Below are positions 16,664-24,643 of a stretch of 51,763 nt of DNA, piece after piece. Below the pieces are notes generated by a model. The model was not told the origin of the DNA, ran no database searches, and saw only the letters and a program-made list of their open reading frames with translations. The DNA is from Actinomycetota bacterium (GTDB taxonomy: Bacteria; Actinomycetota; Acidimicrobiia; Acidimicrobiales; Palsa-688). The stretch covers positions 1 through 51,763 of the forward strand of contig JAJPKN010000056.1 in assembly GCA_021323695.1 (NCBI GenBank), in the 5' to 3' direction. The stretch's first letter is position 1. Every line of letters begins with the position of its first letter. The position numbers and the translations under genes are program-made.

Positions 16664-16826
16664 GCACCTCGTTAGGTGAGGCGTCTGTCCGGACAAAGGC
16701 CGCTGACCTCACGCATCGAGAGATGCCCAGGGCCAGGACAGTCCTCCCCGGGCTAAGGGGTGGGCCGAAGCGGCTGGCCGCAGGCGGAGAGCCTACGCCG
16801 GGCAGTGCCAAAGCTTGGACGAGAGG
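16664..16826 (+). promoter_or_regulatory. M-box (ykoK leader) Mg2+ riboswitch
   Basis: The conserved opening GTTAGGTGAGGC lies at 16671-16682, and the conserved closing GCAGTGCCAAAGC at 16802-16814. The outer stem can form between CTCGT (16668-16672) and ACGAG (16819-16823). The spacing of about 160 bases, with a GCCGCTGA-to-GCCCAGGG arm between, fits the M-box layout. M-boxes fold with Mg2+ and shut off Mg2+ uptake genes. The gene downstream is an NRAMP-related transporter. A covariance-model search for RF00380 would settle the call. Confidence 0.8.
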
Positions 16827-17226
16827 GGGTGCCCGCCAGCTGCTGGTGCCACGGTCCTGTGGCGGCTTCACTGGCGTGCCCGGTAGCCCGCCGGGCGTGC
16901 ACCTCTGGGGTGCGAGGCGAGGCAGGGCAGGACAAGGAGAAGCACTGAGCGCCGACAGGGGGTCACCCCACCAACCCGCGGCGTTCGCGCAGGTGCAGGT
17001 GTTGGCCGGCTAGCCGGGGCCGTGGCCGGCGGGGGCAACAGCCCACGCCGGAGGGGCATCTGGGCGCCGCCGGCCAGCTGTCCGGCGCGGGCGCCACCCC
17101 AAGTCACGCGTGGCCCGGGGCGCCCACGCGTCGACGAGCACAGCCCGACGTGGCCGGCCCGGCTCAGGGCCACGCGTTCGGGGGAGCAGCCACGCGTAAA
17201 GCCAGGAAGCCAGGAGGCCTGCAGCA
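16827..17226 (+). other. Long leader between riboswitch and transporter gene; no convincing gene
   Basis: These 400 bases carry several GC-rich hairpins (for example GCCCGG-TAGCC-CGCCGGGC near 16877-16896) but no frame with recognisable protein features. A frame crossing the aptamer is low in complexity. A good ribosome-binding site, AGGAGG at 17212-17217, serves the NRAMP gene. The hairpins may form the expression platform of the riboswitch, by intrinsic or Rho-dependent termination. Which structure does so cannot be told by eye. Confidence 0.45.
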
Positions 17227-18867
17227 ATGGCCGACAACACCGAGCCAGTCGTTCTGGGAGCTACTGCCGTCCTTGACGAAGCGCATGTCGGGGACATCCG
17301 CGGTGCCCTCGGCACCGTACGCCAAGATGACACGCGCAGCCGGCGCACCTGGCGCCGGCGGCTGCTCACGCTGGCCGCCATAGTGGGGCCGGGCATCATC
17401 GTGATGGTGGGCGACAACGACGCCGGAGGGGTGGCGACCTACTCGCAGGCGGGCCAGGACTACGGGACCAGCCTGCTGTGGGTGCTGCCGCTGCTGGTGC
17501 CCGTCTTGGTCGTCAACCAAGAGATGGTGGTCCGCCTCGGGGCGGTGACCGGGGTGGGGCATGCCCGGCTCATCAAGGAGCGCTTCGGCCGGTTCTGGGG
17601 CTGGTTCTCCATCGGGGACCTGCTGGTGCTCGATTTCCTGACCATCGTCACCGAGTTCATCGGTGTGGACCTCGCCCTGGGCTATTTCGGGCTGAGCCGG
17701 TACGTGTCGGTCCCGCTCGCCGCGGCCGGGCTGGTGGCGATGACGGCGACGGGCAGCTTCCGGCGCTGGGAACGCTTCATGTTGGTCTTCGTGGTGGCCA
17801 ACTTCTTGGTCGTCCCCTTAGCCGTGCTCAGCCACCCCCACGCCGGGCCGTTCCTCACCGGCTTCGTCCCCGGCGTGAAGGGGGGGTTCAACTCCACCTC
17901 GGCGTTGCTCGTGATCTCCATCGTGGGCACCACCGTGGCCCCTTGGCAGCTTTTCTTCCAGCAGTCCAACATCGTGGACAAGCGCATCACGCCCCGCTAC
18001 ATCAACTACGAGCGGGTGGACACCGTCGTCGGCAGCCTGGTGACCGTCATAGGCGCGGCAGCCATGGTGGTGACTTGCGCGTTCGCCTTCGCCCACACCC
18101 GCTACGCCGGCAATTTCGTCGACGCCGGCACGGTGGCGCACGCCCTGGGGCGCGAACTGGGCCACGCCGCCGGCACGCTTTACTCGCTCGTGCTATTGAA
18201 CGCCTCGATCATCGGCGCGGCCGCGGTCACCTTGGGGACTTCCTATGCTTTCGGTGACTTTTTCGGGGCACGTCATTCCCTGCACCGCAGCTTTTGGGAG
18301 GCGCCCGGGTTCTACGCCAGCTTTGCCGGCCTGGTGGCCTTGGCTGCCGGCATCGTGCTGGTCCCGCACGCGCCCCTGGGGCTCATCACCGAGGCAGTCC
18401 AGGCCCTCGCCGGTGTGCTGTTGCCTTCGGCTTCGGTGTTCCTGCTCATGTTGTGCAACGACCCCGAGGTCCTGGGGCCGTGGGTCAACCGGCCCTGGCT
18501 CAACGCCCTGGCCGTGCTCATAATCGGCGTGCTGCTCATGATGTCGCTCGTGCTGGTGGCCACCACGGCTTTCCCGACCGTGGACGTGGCCCGCCTCAGC
18601 CTGGGCTTGGCGGCCGCCCTGGCGGCCGCCCTGGCCGTGGCCGGGGGTGCCTACGCCTGGGGCCCGCAGCGCCGGGCTCAGCGCCAAGCCCAGGCCGCCC
18701 TCCCGCACCCGCCCCGCCGGGAGACCTGGCGCATGCCGCCGTTGGCCTTGCTCGGCCGTCCTCCGTGGTCACGGGGCCGGCTGGTGGCCATGTGGTCCCT
18801 GCGGGGGTACCTGGTGGTGGCCGTCGTCCTCCTGGTCGTCGACGCCGCCCGGCTGGGCCGGGCCTGA
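17227..18867 (+). CDS. NRAMP-related divalent metal transporter, probably Mg2+-type (NMT)
   Basis: This 546-residue integral membrane protein has about 11 helices of the NRAMP (LeuT) fold. The helix-1 metal motif, normally DPGN, reads GDNDAGG (62-68). The helix-6 motif, normally MPH, reads APW (238-240, in GTTVAPWQLFFQQS). Loss of the selectivity methionine and the altered DPGN are the marks of the NRAMP-related Mg2+ transporter branch, which is known to occur under M-box control. An M-box lies upstream here. A Mn2+/Fe2+ MntH role is therefore less likely. AGGAGG nine bases before the ATG supports the start. A 60-residue basic tail follows the last helices but one. Confidence 0.86.
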   Translation: MADNTEPVVLGATAVLDEAHVGDIRGALGTVRQDDTRSRRTWRRRLLTLAAIVGPGIIVMVGDNDAGGVATYSQAGQDYGTSLLWVLPLLVPVLVVNQEMVVRLGAVTGVGHARLIKERFGRFWGWFSIGDLLVLDFLTIVTEFIGVDLALGYFGLSRYVSVPLAAAGLVAMTATGSFRRWERFMLVFVVANFLVVPLAVLSHPHAGPFLTGFVPGVKGGFNSTSALLVISIVGTTVAPWQLFFQQSNIVDKRITPRYINYERVDTVVGSLVTVIGAAAMVVTCAFAFAHTRYAGNFVDAGTVAHALGRELGHAAGTLYSLVLLNASIIGAAAVTLGTSYAFGDFFGARHSLHRSFWEAPGFYASFAGLVALAAGIVLVPHAPLGLITEAVQALAGVLLPSASVFLLMLCNDPEVLGPWVNRPWLNALAVLIIGVLLMMSLVLVATTAFPTVDVARLSLGLAAALAAALAVAGGAYAWGPQRRAQRQAQAALPHPPRRETWRMPPLALLGRPPWSRGRLVAMWSLRGYLVVAVVLLVVDAARLGRA

Positions 18868-18977
18868 AGCCAGGCGGTACGCGGCCGGGCCGGTACCCGC
18901 TGCCCGGAGGCCGGCACGGTACCTGCTGCCTGGCGCCCGGCCCCTGCCGCCCGAGGCCCGGCGCCCGGCCGGGACTT

Positions 18978-19169
18978 ATGCTCGGGGAGGTGCTCGCGGT
19001 GGCAGGACAAGGCACGGGGCCTCCGAGGACGGAGGGGGAGGGGCGCATCTTCACCGTCCCCAACGCGCTCACCGCCCTGCGCCTGGCCTGCCTCCCCGGC
19101 TTCGGCTGGTCGCTGGCTGAGCCCCGGGGCCTTGGGCAGCAGGGCCAAAGGCTGGGGGGTGGTCGTTGA
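18978..19169 (+). pseudogene. Remnant of a CDP-alcohol phosphatidyltransferase (pgsA-like) gene
   Basis: The 63-residue frame contains TVPNALTALRLACLPGFGW, the N-terminal first helix typical of PgsA-type phosphatidyltransferases. It then ends after a short unrelated tail. The CDP-binding signature D-G-x2-A-R-x8-G-x3-D is absent, so the enzyme cannot work. The stop (TGA, 19167-19169) overlaps the TTG start of the next gene by four bases. The end junction looks functional even though the middle is gone, consistent with an internal deletion. pgsA2 lies a few genes before gcvH in mycobacteria, which supports the identification. It could survive as a leader peptide for the next gene. Confidence 0.6.
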
Positions 19170-21685
19170 AAGCCTTGGTGATGGCCGGGGGCGAGGGCAC
19201 CCGGCTGCGGCCTCTCACCTACAACCAGCCCAAGCCGCTCGTCCCCATGGCCAACCGGCCGCTCATGGAGCACGTGGTCGGCCTCCTACGCCACCACGGC
19301 CTGCGGGACATCGTGGTGACCGTCGGGCCCCAGGCCGATGCCATCCGGGCCTATTTCGGCGATGGCAGCGAGCTCGGTGTGAAGATCTCCTACGCCACCG
19401 AGCAGGAGCCTCTGGGCACGGCCGGCTCGGTCCGCAACGCGGCCGGGGACCTGGGGCTGGGAGAAGCCTTCTTGGTCATCTCCGGCGATGTGCTAACCGA
19501 CATGGACCTCTCCGCTCTGGTCGAGCTCCATGAGGCCAACAGGGCGGTGGCCACGGTGGCGTTGAAACCGGTGCCCAACCCACTTGAGTTCGGCGTCGTC
19601 ATCACCGGCCGAGATGGGGCGATAGAGCGGTTCTTGGAAAAACCTTCCTGGGGCGAGGTGTTCTCCGACCTCGTGAACACCGGCGTCTACGTCTTGGGGC
19701 CCGAGGTGCTCGAGGTCATAGGCCCAGGGGCGGCGGACTTTTCGACGGACGTGTTCCCGCGGTTGCTCCAAGAGGGCAAGCGCCTTTACGGCTTCCCGGT
19801 CGACGGCTACTGGCAGGACGTGGGGACGCTGGACGCCTACCTGCAGGCCCACCAGGACATCTTGGACGGGCGAGTGCACGTGGAGGTGCCCGGCCCCAGC
19901 CCCCGCCGGGGCATCTGGCTGGGGGAGGGGGCCGAGGTCGACCCCCGGGCCGAACTGCCCGGCCCGGCCCTGGTCGGCGACTACTGCCGGGTCGGGCCTG
20001 GGGCCGTGGTGGGCGCGTACAGCGTCCTGGGGCGCAACGTGCAGGTGGGGGCGGACGCCCGCCTGGGACGGGTGGTCGTCCATGACAACGTGCGCATCGG
20101 CCCCGGCGCCCGGCTGCACGGCTGCACGGTGGGGCGGGGCAGCGACCTGCGCCGGGGGGTGCGGGTCGAAGACGGGGCGGTGATCGGGGACGAGTGCTCC
20201 TTGGGGGAGCACGCCCTGGTGCGCTCGGGAGTGAAGGTCTACCCGTTCAAGACCATCGAGCACGGCGCGGTGGTGAGCTCGTCGATCGTCCAGGAGTCCA
20301 AGGGCGCTCGGCGCCTTTTCGGGCGCCGGGGCGTGAGCGGCCTGGCCAACGTGGACGTCTCCCCCGAGCTGGCCGTCCGCCTGGCCATGGCGCTGGGGAC
20401 GACCATGCCAAAGGGCTCCCGGGTGGTCGTGTCCCGCGACATGAGCACCGTGGCCAAGATGCTGGAAAGGGCGCTCGTGGCCGGGCTCAACGCATCCGGG
20501 CTGAGCGTGGTGGACCTGGAGGCCACCACCGTCCCGGTGACCCGCTTCGGGGCGCGTGCCACTTCGAGCGCGGGAGGCATCACCGTCCGGCGGTCGGCGG
20601 ACGACCCCCAGTTGGCCCAGGTCATGGTGTTCGACGCCCACGGCGCCGACCTGGCGGAGGCGGCGCAGCGCAAGGTTGAGCGCACCTTCTACAGGGAGGA
20701 CTTCCGGCGTTGCCTGAGCACCGAGGTCGGGGACGTGAGCTACCCGGTGCCGGTGACCGCCTCCTACGCCCAGGCCCTTTTGGACGAGGTGGACGTGGGG
20801 GCGGTCAGGGCATCTGGCTTCAAGGTCGTGGTCGACCACGGCTACGCTGGCGCGCCGTCGGTGGTGCCCCAGGTGCTCGGCCAGCTGGGTGCGGACGTCG
20901 TCCCGGTCAACCCCTACGCGCCCGGCTGGGAAGATGAGCCCTTCGACCGTTGGGGCCACGCCGGCAACGTGGCGTCGGCTGTCCAAGCGGCCGGAGCGGA
21001 CTTGGGGGCGGTGATCGGGCCCGAAGGCGAGACCCTGACCCTGGTGGACGGCACCGGCCACGTCCTGTCCGATACCGAGGGCATGCTGGCGTTGCTGCGC
21101 CTGGTCCTCGGCCTCGAGGGGGGCACCGGGCCCCCGGGGCCGCGGACGGTGGCCCTGCCCGTCTCCGCCCCCCGGGCGGCCGAAGCGACCTGCCAGCAAG
21201 CCTCGGCCACGGTGGTCTGGGCCAAGCTGTCGAGCGCCCACCTGATGGAGGTGTCCAGCCGGCCCGGCGTCGCGTTCGCGGCCGGCCCCGAAGGGGGCTA
21301 CATTTTCCCGTCTTTCCTCCCCGCCTACGACGCGGTCGCGGCGCTGGTGCACACCTTGGGGTTGCTCAGCGCTGCAGGGGCCCGCCTGTCGGAGGTCGTG
21401 GCCAGGCTTCCCAAAGCCTGCTCGGCCCACGAAGAGGTGGTGACCCCCTGGGAGAAAAAGGGCTTGGTCATGCGCTCGGTCATGTCGCTCGGCCAGGGCA
21501 AGCCGCTGGTGCTGGTGGACGGGGTCAAGGTCGTCCATGAAGGCGGCTGGGTGCTGGTGGTGCCGGACCCTGAAGAAGCCCTCACCCATGTCTGGGCGGA
21601 CGGCTCGAGCGACGCCCACGCCCAGGACCTGGCGGCGGGCTGTGCCCGGCGCATCCGCTCGTTCCTGCTGGGCGAGCGGGCCTGA
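19166..21685 (+). CDS. ManC-like nucleotidyltransferase / phosphomannomutase-like fusion
   Basis: An 839-residue protein. Residues 1-235 are an NTP-sugar transferase (MKALVMAGGEGTRLRPLTYN, VSGDVLTDMDL-type Asp site, VDGYWQDVGT). About 245-375 is a left-handed beta-helix of hexapeptide repeats. About 385-835 is a phosphohexomutase fold. In the last part the catalytic phosphoserine loop TASHNP is absent: the equivalent stretch reads ATSSAGGITVRRSADDP, so mutase activity is doubtful. It probably makes GDP-mannose or another NDP-sugar for glycans. The TTG start overlaps the stop of the pgsA remnant. It precedes gcvH by 128 bases. Confidence 0.87.
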   Translation: MKALVMAGGEGTRLRPLTYNQPKPLVPMANRPLMEHVVGLLRHHGLRDIVVTVGPQADAIRAYFGDGSELGVKISYATEQEPLGTAGSVRNAAGDLGLGEAFLVISGDVLTDMDLSALVELHEANRAVATVALKPVPNPLEFGVVITGRDGAIERFLEKPSWGEVFSDLVNTGVYVLGPEVLEVIGPGAADFSTDVFPRLLQEGKRLYGFPVDGYWQDVGTLDAYLQAHQDILDGRVHVEVPGPSPRRGIWLGEGAEVDPRAELPGPALVGDYCRVGPGAVVGAYSVLGRNVQVGADARLGRVVVHDNVRIGPGARLHGCTVGRGSDLRRGVRVEDGAVIGDECSLGEHALVRSGVKVYPFKTIEHGAVVSSSIVQESKGARRLFGRRGVSGLANVDVSPELAVRLAMALGTTMPKGSRVVVSRDMSTVAKMLERALVAGLNASGLSVVDLEATTVPVTRFGARATSSAGGITVRRSADDPQLAQVMVFDAHGADLAEAAQRKVERTFYREDFRRCLSTEVGDVSYPVPVTASYAQALLDEVDVGAVRASGFKVVVDHGYAGAPSVVPQVLGQLGADVVPVNPYAPGWEDEPFDRWGHAGNVASAVQAAGADLGAVIGPEGETLTLVDGTGHVLSDTEGMLALLRLVLGLEGGTGPPGPRTVALPVSAPRAAEATCQQASATVVWAKLSSAHLMEVSSRPGVAFAAGPEGGYIFPSFLPAYDAVAALVHTLGLLSAAGARLSEVVARLPKACSAHEEVVTPWEKKGLVMRSVMSLGQGKPLVLVDGVKVVHEGGWVLVVPDPEEALTHVWADGSSDAHAQDLAAGCARRIRSFLLGERA

Positions 21686-21813
21686 GGCACCGAGGGCCGC
21701 CGGCCGGAGGTCCTGGCCGCTGCTCGCGGGGCCGGCACGACGGGGAGCCGGCGACCGGCGGGCACAACCGGGGCAGCGCACCTTTCGGCGGCGGGCTGGG
21801 GACAGTATGGTCG

Positions 21814-22200
21814 GTGGGCGTGAACGTACCTGAGGACCTGCGCTACACGTCCGGCCACGAATGGGCCCGTCTCGAGGGCGGGCGGGTCAGGGTCGGCATC
21901 ACGGACTACGCCCAAGACGCCCTGGGCGACATCGTGTACATCGGGCTGCCCGCTCCGGGGGCCACCGCCACGGCCGGCGAAAGCCTCTGTGAGCTAGAAT
22001 CGACCAAGTCCGTTTCCGACGTTTACGCACCTGTGGACGGCACGGTGGTGGAGGTGAACAGCGAACTGGTCGACGCGCCCCAACGGGTCAACGAAGACCC
22101 CTACGGCGAAGGCTGGATCTGCGTGATCGACCCGGTGTCCCCGGATGCCCTCCAGTCGCTGCTCGACCCTGAGGCGTACCGTGGGCTGATAGAGGCTTGA
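21814..22200 (+). CDS. gcvH: Glycine cleavage system H protein
   Basis: This 128-residue carrier holds lipoate on Lys in CELESTKSVSDVYAPVDG and shuttles the aminomethyl group between the P, T and L proteins. The fold markers YTSGHEWARLEGG, VGITDYAQDALGDIVYI and DPYGEGWICVI are all present. GTG 21814 and GTG 21820 are both possible starts. It opens the conserved block gcvH-garA-ftsR-BFN-merR-gcvT-gcvPA-gcvPB. The FHA gene starts five bases after its stop. Confidence 0.96.
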   Translation: MGVNVPEDLRYTSGHEWARLEGGRVRVGITDYAQDALGDIVYIGLPAPGATATAGESLCELESTKSVSDVYAPVDGTVVEVNSELVDAPQRVNEDPYGEGWICVIDPVSPDALQSLLDPEAYRGLIEA

Positions 22201-22204
22201 CGAC

Positions 22205-22699
22205 TTGTACTGCAACCGTTGTGGGCACCGCAACCCACCTCGCGCCAACTTCTGCTCTTCGTGCGGGGCTCCGTTGGAGGTCGTGGCCGCGGACGAGCCG
22301 ACCACCAAGACGGTGCAGCTGCCCGGGGAACTGGAGGGCTACGAGGTGGAGCGAGGCCACGAGGCTGTGCTGGCCGATGTGGGCGCCGGCGGGGCGGTGC
22401 TCCTCGTCACCCGCGGCCCCAACGCGGGGTCCCGCTACGTGCTGGAGCCGAGCGACGGTGCAGTGACCACCATCGGGCGCCACCCTGACAGCGACATCCT
22501 GCTGGACGACATCACGGTGTCGCGCCGCCACGCCGAAGTCCGCCAGCAAGGGCCAGCTTATTGGGTCTACGACGTAGGGTCGTTGAACGGTACCTACCTC
22601 AACCGGGAGCGCATCGACCATGCGCTGCTCAGCAGTGGTGACGAGCTGCAGGTAGGGCGGTTCCGGCTGGTCTTCCTAGCTCCACCGAGCGTTGGCTAG
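22205..22699 (+). CDS. garA: FHA-domain regulator, GarA/OdhI type, with N-terminal zinc ribbon
   Basis: A protein of 164 residues. Residues 1-24 form a zinc ribbon (CNRCG ... CSSCG). Then comes an acidic stretch with a Thr pair (DEPTTKTVQLPG) and an FHA domain with TTIGRHPDSDILLDD, VSRRHAEV and DVGSLNGTYLN. GarA/OdhI proteins bind and inhibit 2-oxoglutarate dehydrogenase and activate glutamate synthesis unless phosphorylated on an N-terminal Thr-Thr motif; the PTT here is the likely counterpart. Its place between gcvH and the FtsR-type gene is the mycobacterial order. The stop overlaps the next gene by eight bases. Confidence 0.87.
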   Translation: MYCNRCGHRNPPRANFCSSCGAPLEVVAADEPTTKTVQLPGELEGYEVERGHEAVLADVGAGGAVLLVTRGPNAGSRYVLEPSDGAVTTIGRHPDSDILLDDITVSRRHAEVRQQGPAYWVYDVGSLNGTYLNRERIDHALLSSGDELQVGRFRLVFLAPPSVG

Positions 22700-23900
22700 G
22701 CCAGAGGCCGAGGCTCGGGACGTGGCCAGCCGTTCCCATCTCTCCATCGGGGAAGTGCTGTCGTTGCTGCAGGACGAGTTCCCGGACATCACCATATCCA
22801 AGATCCGCTTCCTCGAAAGCCAGGGCTTGGTCGACCCGGAGCGGACCCCCTCTGGCTACCGGAAGTTCTACGAGGACGACATCGAGCGGTTGCGTTGGGT
22901 CCTGCGCCAGCAACGCGACTCGTTCCTCCCCCTCAAGGTCATCAAGGGCCGGCTCGAGCGCTCCAGCGAGGTGGGCGGCGAGCTGGGCGAGGCCGCCCGG
23001 GTGGGGCCGGCGGGTGCCGGTGGGGCTGGGGGCGTGGGCGCCAGCCTGGCCCCCGGGCCCGGCTCCCGGTTCGCGGCCGGCGGCCCGGGCCCGCGGCTCG
23101 CGCCCACCGGTCCCGGCACCTCTTTGGCCACCGGCCCGCTCCGGCCGCTCGGCGGCAATGGCGGCGACCGGCCTCGTCCCGGCGAGGCCGGGGCGCGCCC
23201 GGCCACCGAGGCGCCGGGGCCGTCACCCGGGGGGGCTGAGGCTGGCTTGGGGGCGCAGCCCCCCGCCGGGCAGGCCGCGGGGCCGGGGCCGTTGCCTGGG
23301 GCAGGGAGGCCACCGGGGACGGGCCAGTTGCCCGGGACGGGCCAGCTTTTCGATGCTGGGCCGGAGAGCGAGCCCGTCGGCCGGGCACCGCTGGAAAGGG
23401 CCGGCCGGCCGGGCCGTGCCCGCGCCGCGGCGACGTCTGGCCGGCGGGGGCCCAAGGGGCCGGGCGCCGCCCGGGGCGCCAGCGCGGTAGCCGGGGGCCG
23501 CGCTGGTGGGGTGCCCGACCTCGACGATGCTCAGCTCACCGCCGAGGAGCTGGCCGAGGCGGCCGGCGTTGGCCCCGAGACGGTGCGGGACCTGCAGCAC
23601 TACGGGCTGGTAGCGCCGAGGGTGGTGGGCGGCACCCCCTACTACGGGCCAGAGGCGGTGGCCGTGGCCCGCCTGGCCGGGGCCTTCGCCCGCCACGGCG
23701 TCGAGGCGCGCCACCTGAGGGCCTACAAGAGCGCGGCCGACAGGGAGGCAGGGCTGGTGCAACAGGTGGTCATGCCTCTCATCAAGCAGCGCAACCCCGA
23801 GGCCCGGAGGGCCGCCGCCGAGGCCGCGGACGAGCTCGCCGAGCTGGGTGGCCGGCTGCGGTCCGTGCTACTGCGCTCCGCCCTGGCCGACTTGGCCTGA
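22692..23900 (+). CDS. MerR-family regulator, FtsR (Rv1828) type, with long low-complexity insert
   Basis: A 402-residue protein. The first winged-helix (about 15-90: LSIGEVLSLLQDEFPDITIS, IRFLESQGLVDPERTPSGY, FYEDDIERLRW) matches the FtsR/Rv1828 family, which activates ftsZ in Corynebacterium. The second helical domain (about 275-400) has LTAEELAEAAGVGPETVRDL and VEARHLRAYKSAADREAGL. Between them is an insert of roughly 175 residues rich in Gly, Pro, Ala and Arg with repeated short units (GTGQLPGTGQL), much longer than the normal linker. TTG 22692 overlaps the FHA stop, implying coupling. Regulation of cell division is inferred from orthology and synteny. Confidence 0.83.
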   Translation: MARPEAEARDVASRSHLSIGEVLSLLQDEFPDITISKIRFLESQGLVDPERTPSGYRKFYEDDIERLRWVLRQQRDSFLPLKVIKGRLERSSEVGGELGEAARVGPAGAGGAGGVGASLAPGPGSRFAAGGPGPRLAPTGPGTSLATGPLRPLGGNGGDRPRPGEAGARPATEAPGPSPGGAEAGLGAQPPAGQAAGPGPLPGAGRPPGTGQLPGTGQLFDAGPESEPVGRAPLERAGRPGRARAAATSGRRGPKGPGAARGASAVAGGRAGGVPDLDDAQLTAEELAEAAGVGPETVRDLQHYGLVAPRVVGGTPYYGPEAVAVARLAGAFARHGVEARHLRAYKSAADREAGLVQQVVMPLIKQRNPEARRAAAEAADELAELGGRLRSVLLRSALADLA

Positions 23901-23960
23901 CCCGCCGGGAGCGGCGAGGTCGAGGCACTACTGACGGCGCTCCGGCAGTAACGTTTTCTT

Positions 23961-24458
23961 ATGGTCGAGATGCACCTGTCCGCCGTCCGCGTTGAGCTAC
24001 CGACCAATGCGCCCATCCTGTTGCTACAGGAGGCGAAGGGGGACCGCACCCTGCCCATCTACATCGGCCGGCCTGAGGCAGAGGCCATCGCCGCCGCCCT
24101 CCAGGGCATCGTCACCAAGAGGCCCATGACCCACGACCTCATGCGGGACATACTGAACGAGCTGGGCGTGGTCCTGGACTACGTGGTGATCACCGAGCTC
24201 CGGGAGCGCACCTTCTATGCCGAGCTGCACCTGCGCCATGGCGGCTCCAGCTACGGGATCTCGGCCCGGCCCTCGGACGCCATCGCCCTGGCGGTGCGCA
24301 TGGGGGTGACGATCTACGCGGACGAGGCACTGCTGGACGCCGAGGGGATCGTGCTGCCCCAGCGCGAAGGGGCCGAGGAGGCCCCCGACAGCGAGGAGCT
24401 GCTCGAGCAGTTCAAGAACTTCATAGAGGCCGTCCGGCCTGAGGACTTCGATAAGTGA
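23961..24458 (+). CDS. Bifunctional nuclease (BFN/DUF151) family protein
   Basis: A 165-residue cytoplasmic protein with the DUF151 signature: LPTNAPILLLQEAKGDRTLP, IYIGRPEAEAIAAALQG, RPMTHDLMRDIL, and SARPSDAIALAVRMGVTIYA, followed by a short acidic tail. It is equivalent in position to Rv1829 between the two MerR genes. Plant and bacterial members have reported nuclease activity, but the cellular role in actinobacteria is unknown. Confidence 0.88.
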   Translation: MVEMHLSAVRVELPTNAPILLLQEAKGDRTLPIYIGRPEAEAIAAALQGIVTKRPMTHDLMRDILNELGVVLDYVVITELRERTFYAELHLRHGGSSYGISARPSDAIALAVRMGVTIYADEALLDAEGIVLPQREGAEEAPDSEELLEQFKNFIEAVRPEDFDK

Positions 24459-24476
24459 GCGGCTGGTGGCCGGCCC

Positions 24477-24539
24477 GCCGGCTCGTGCCTGGGGGCTGCC
24501 GGCTCGTGCCTGCGGGCTGCCGGCTCGTGCCTGCGGGCG
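24477..24539 (+). repeat. Three tandem copies of a 21-base repeat
   Basis: GCCGGCTCGTGCCTGCGGGCT occurs three times head to tail (24477-24497, 24498-24518, 24519-24539) with single-base differences. It lies just after the DUF151 stop and before the second MerR gene. Each unit can pair partly with itself (GCCCGC/GCGGGC). It could be a terminator, a protein-binding array, or a replication-slippage product. Confidence 0.75.
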
Positions 24540-24643
24540 AGCCGGGCACCGCCGCCCGTCCCGGGCCTTCAGGAGCTTGCGGCCCCGAGTAGTGTTGCGA
24601 CATGGGTGTAACTACCCTGGTGCCCAAAGGCGAGGAGGGACGA

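Noticed and set aside
15138..16871. Long minus-strand extension of the Gfo/Idh frame opposite the MgtE-N/CBS gene
   Set aside because: The extension mirrors the plus-strand gene and has no motifs; the Rossmann strand begins right at ATG 15137.
16723..17013. A 96-codon plus-strand frame overlapping the M-box
   Set aside because: It lies within a riboswitch aptamer, has no good ribosome-binding site and shows no recognisable protein features.
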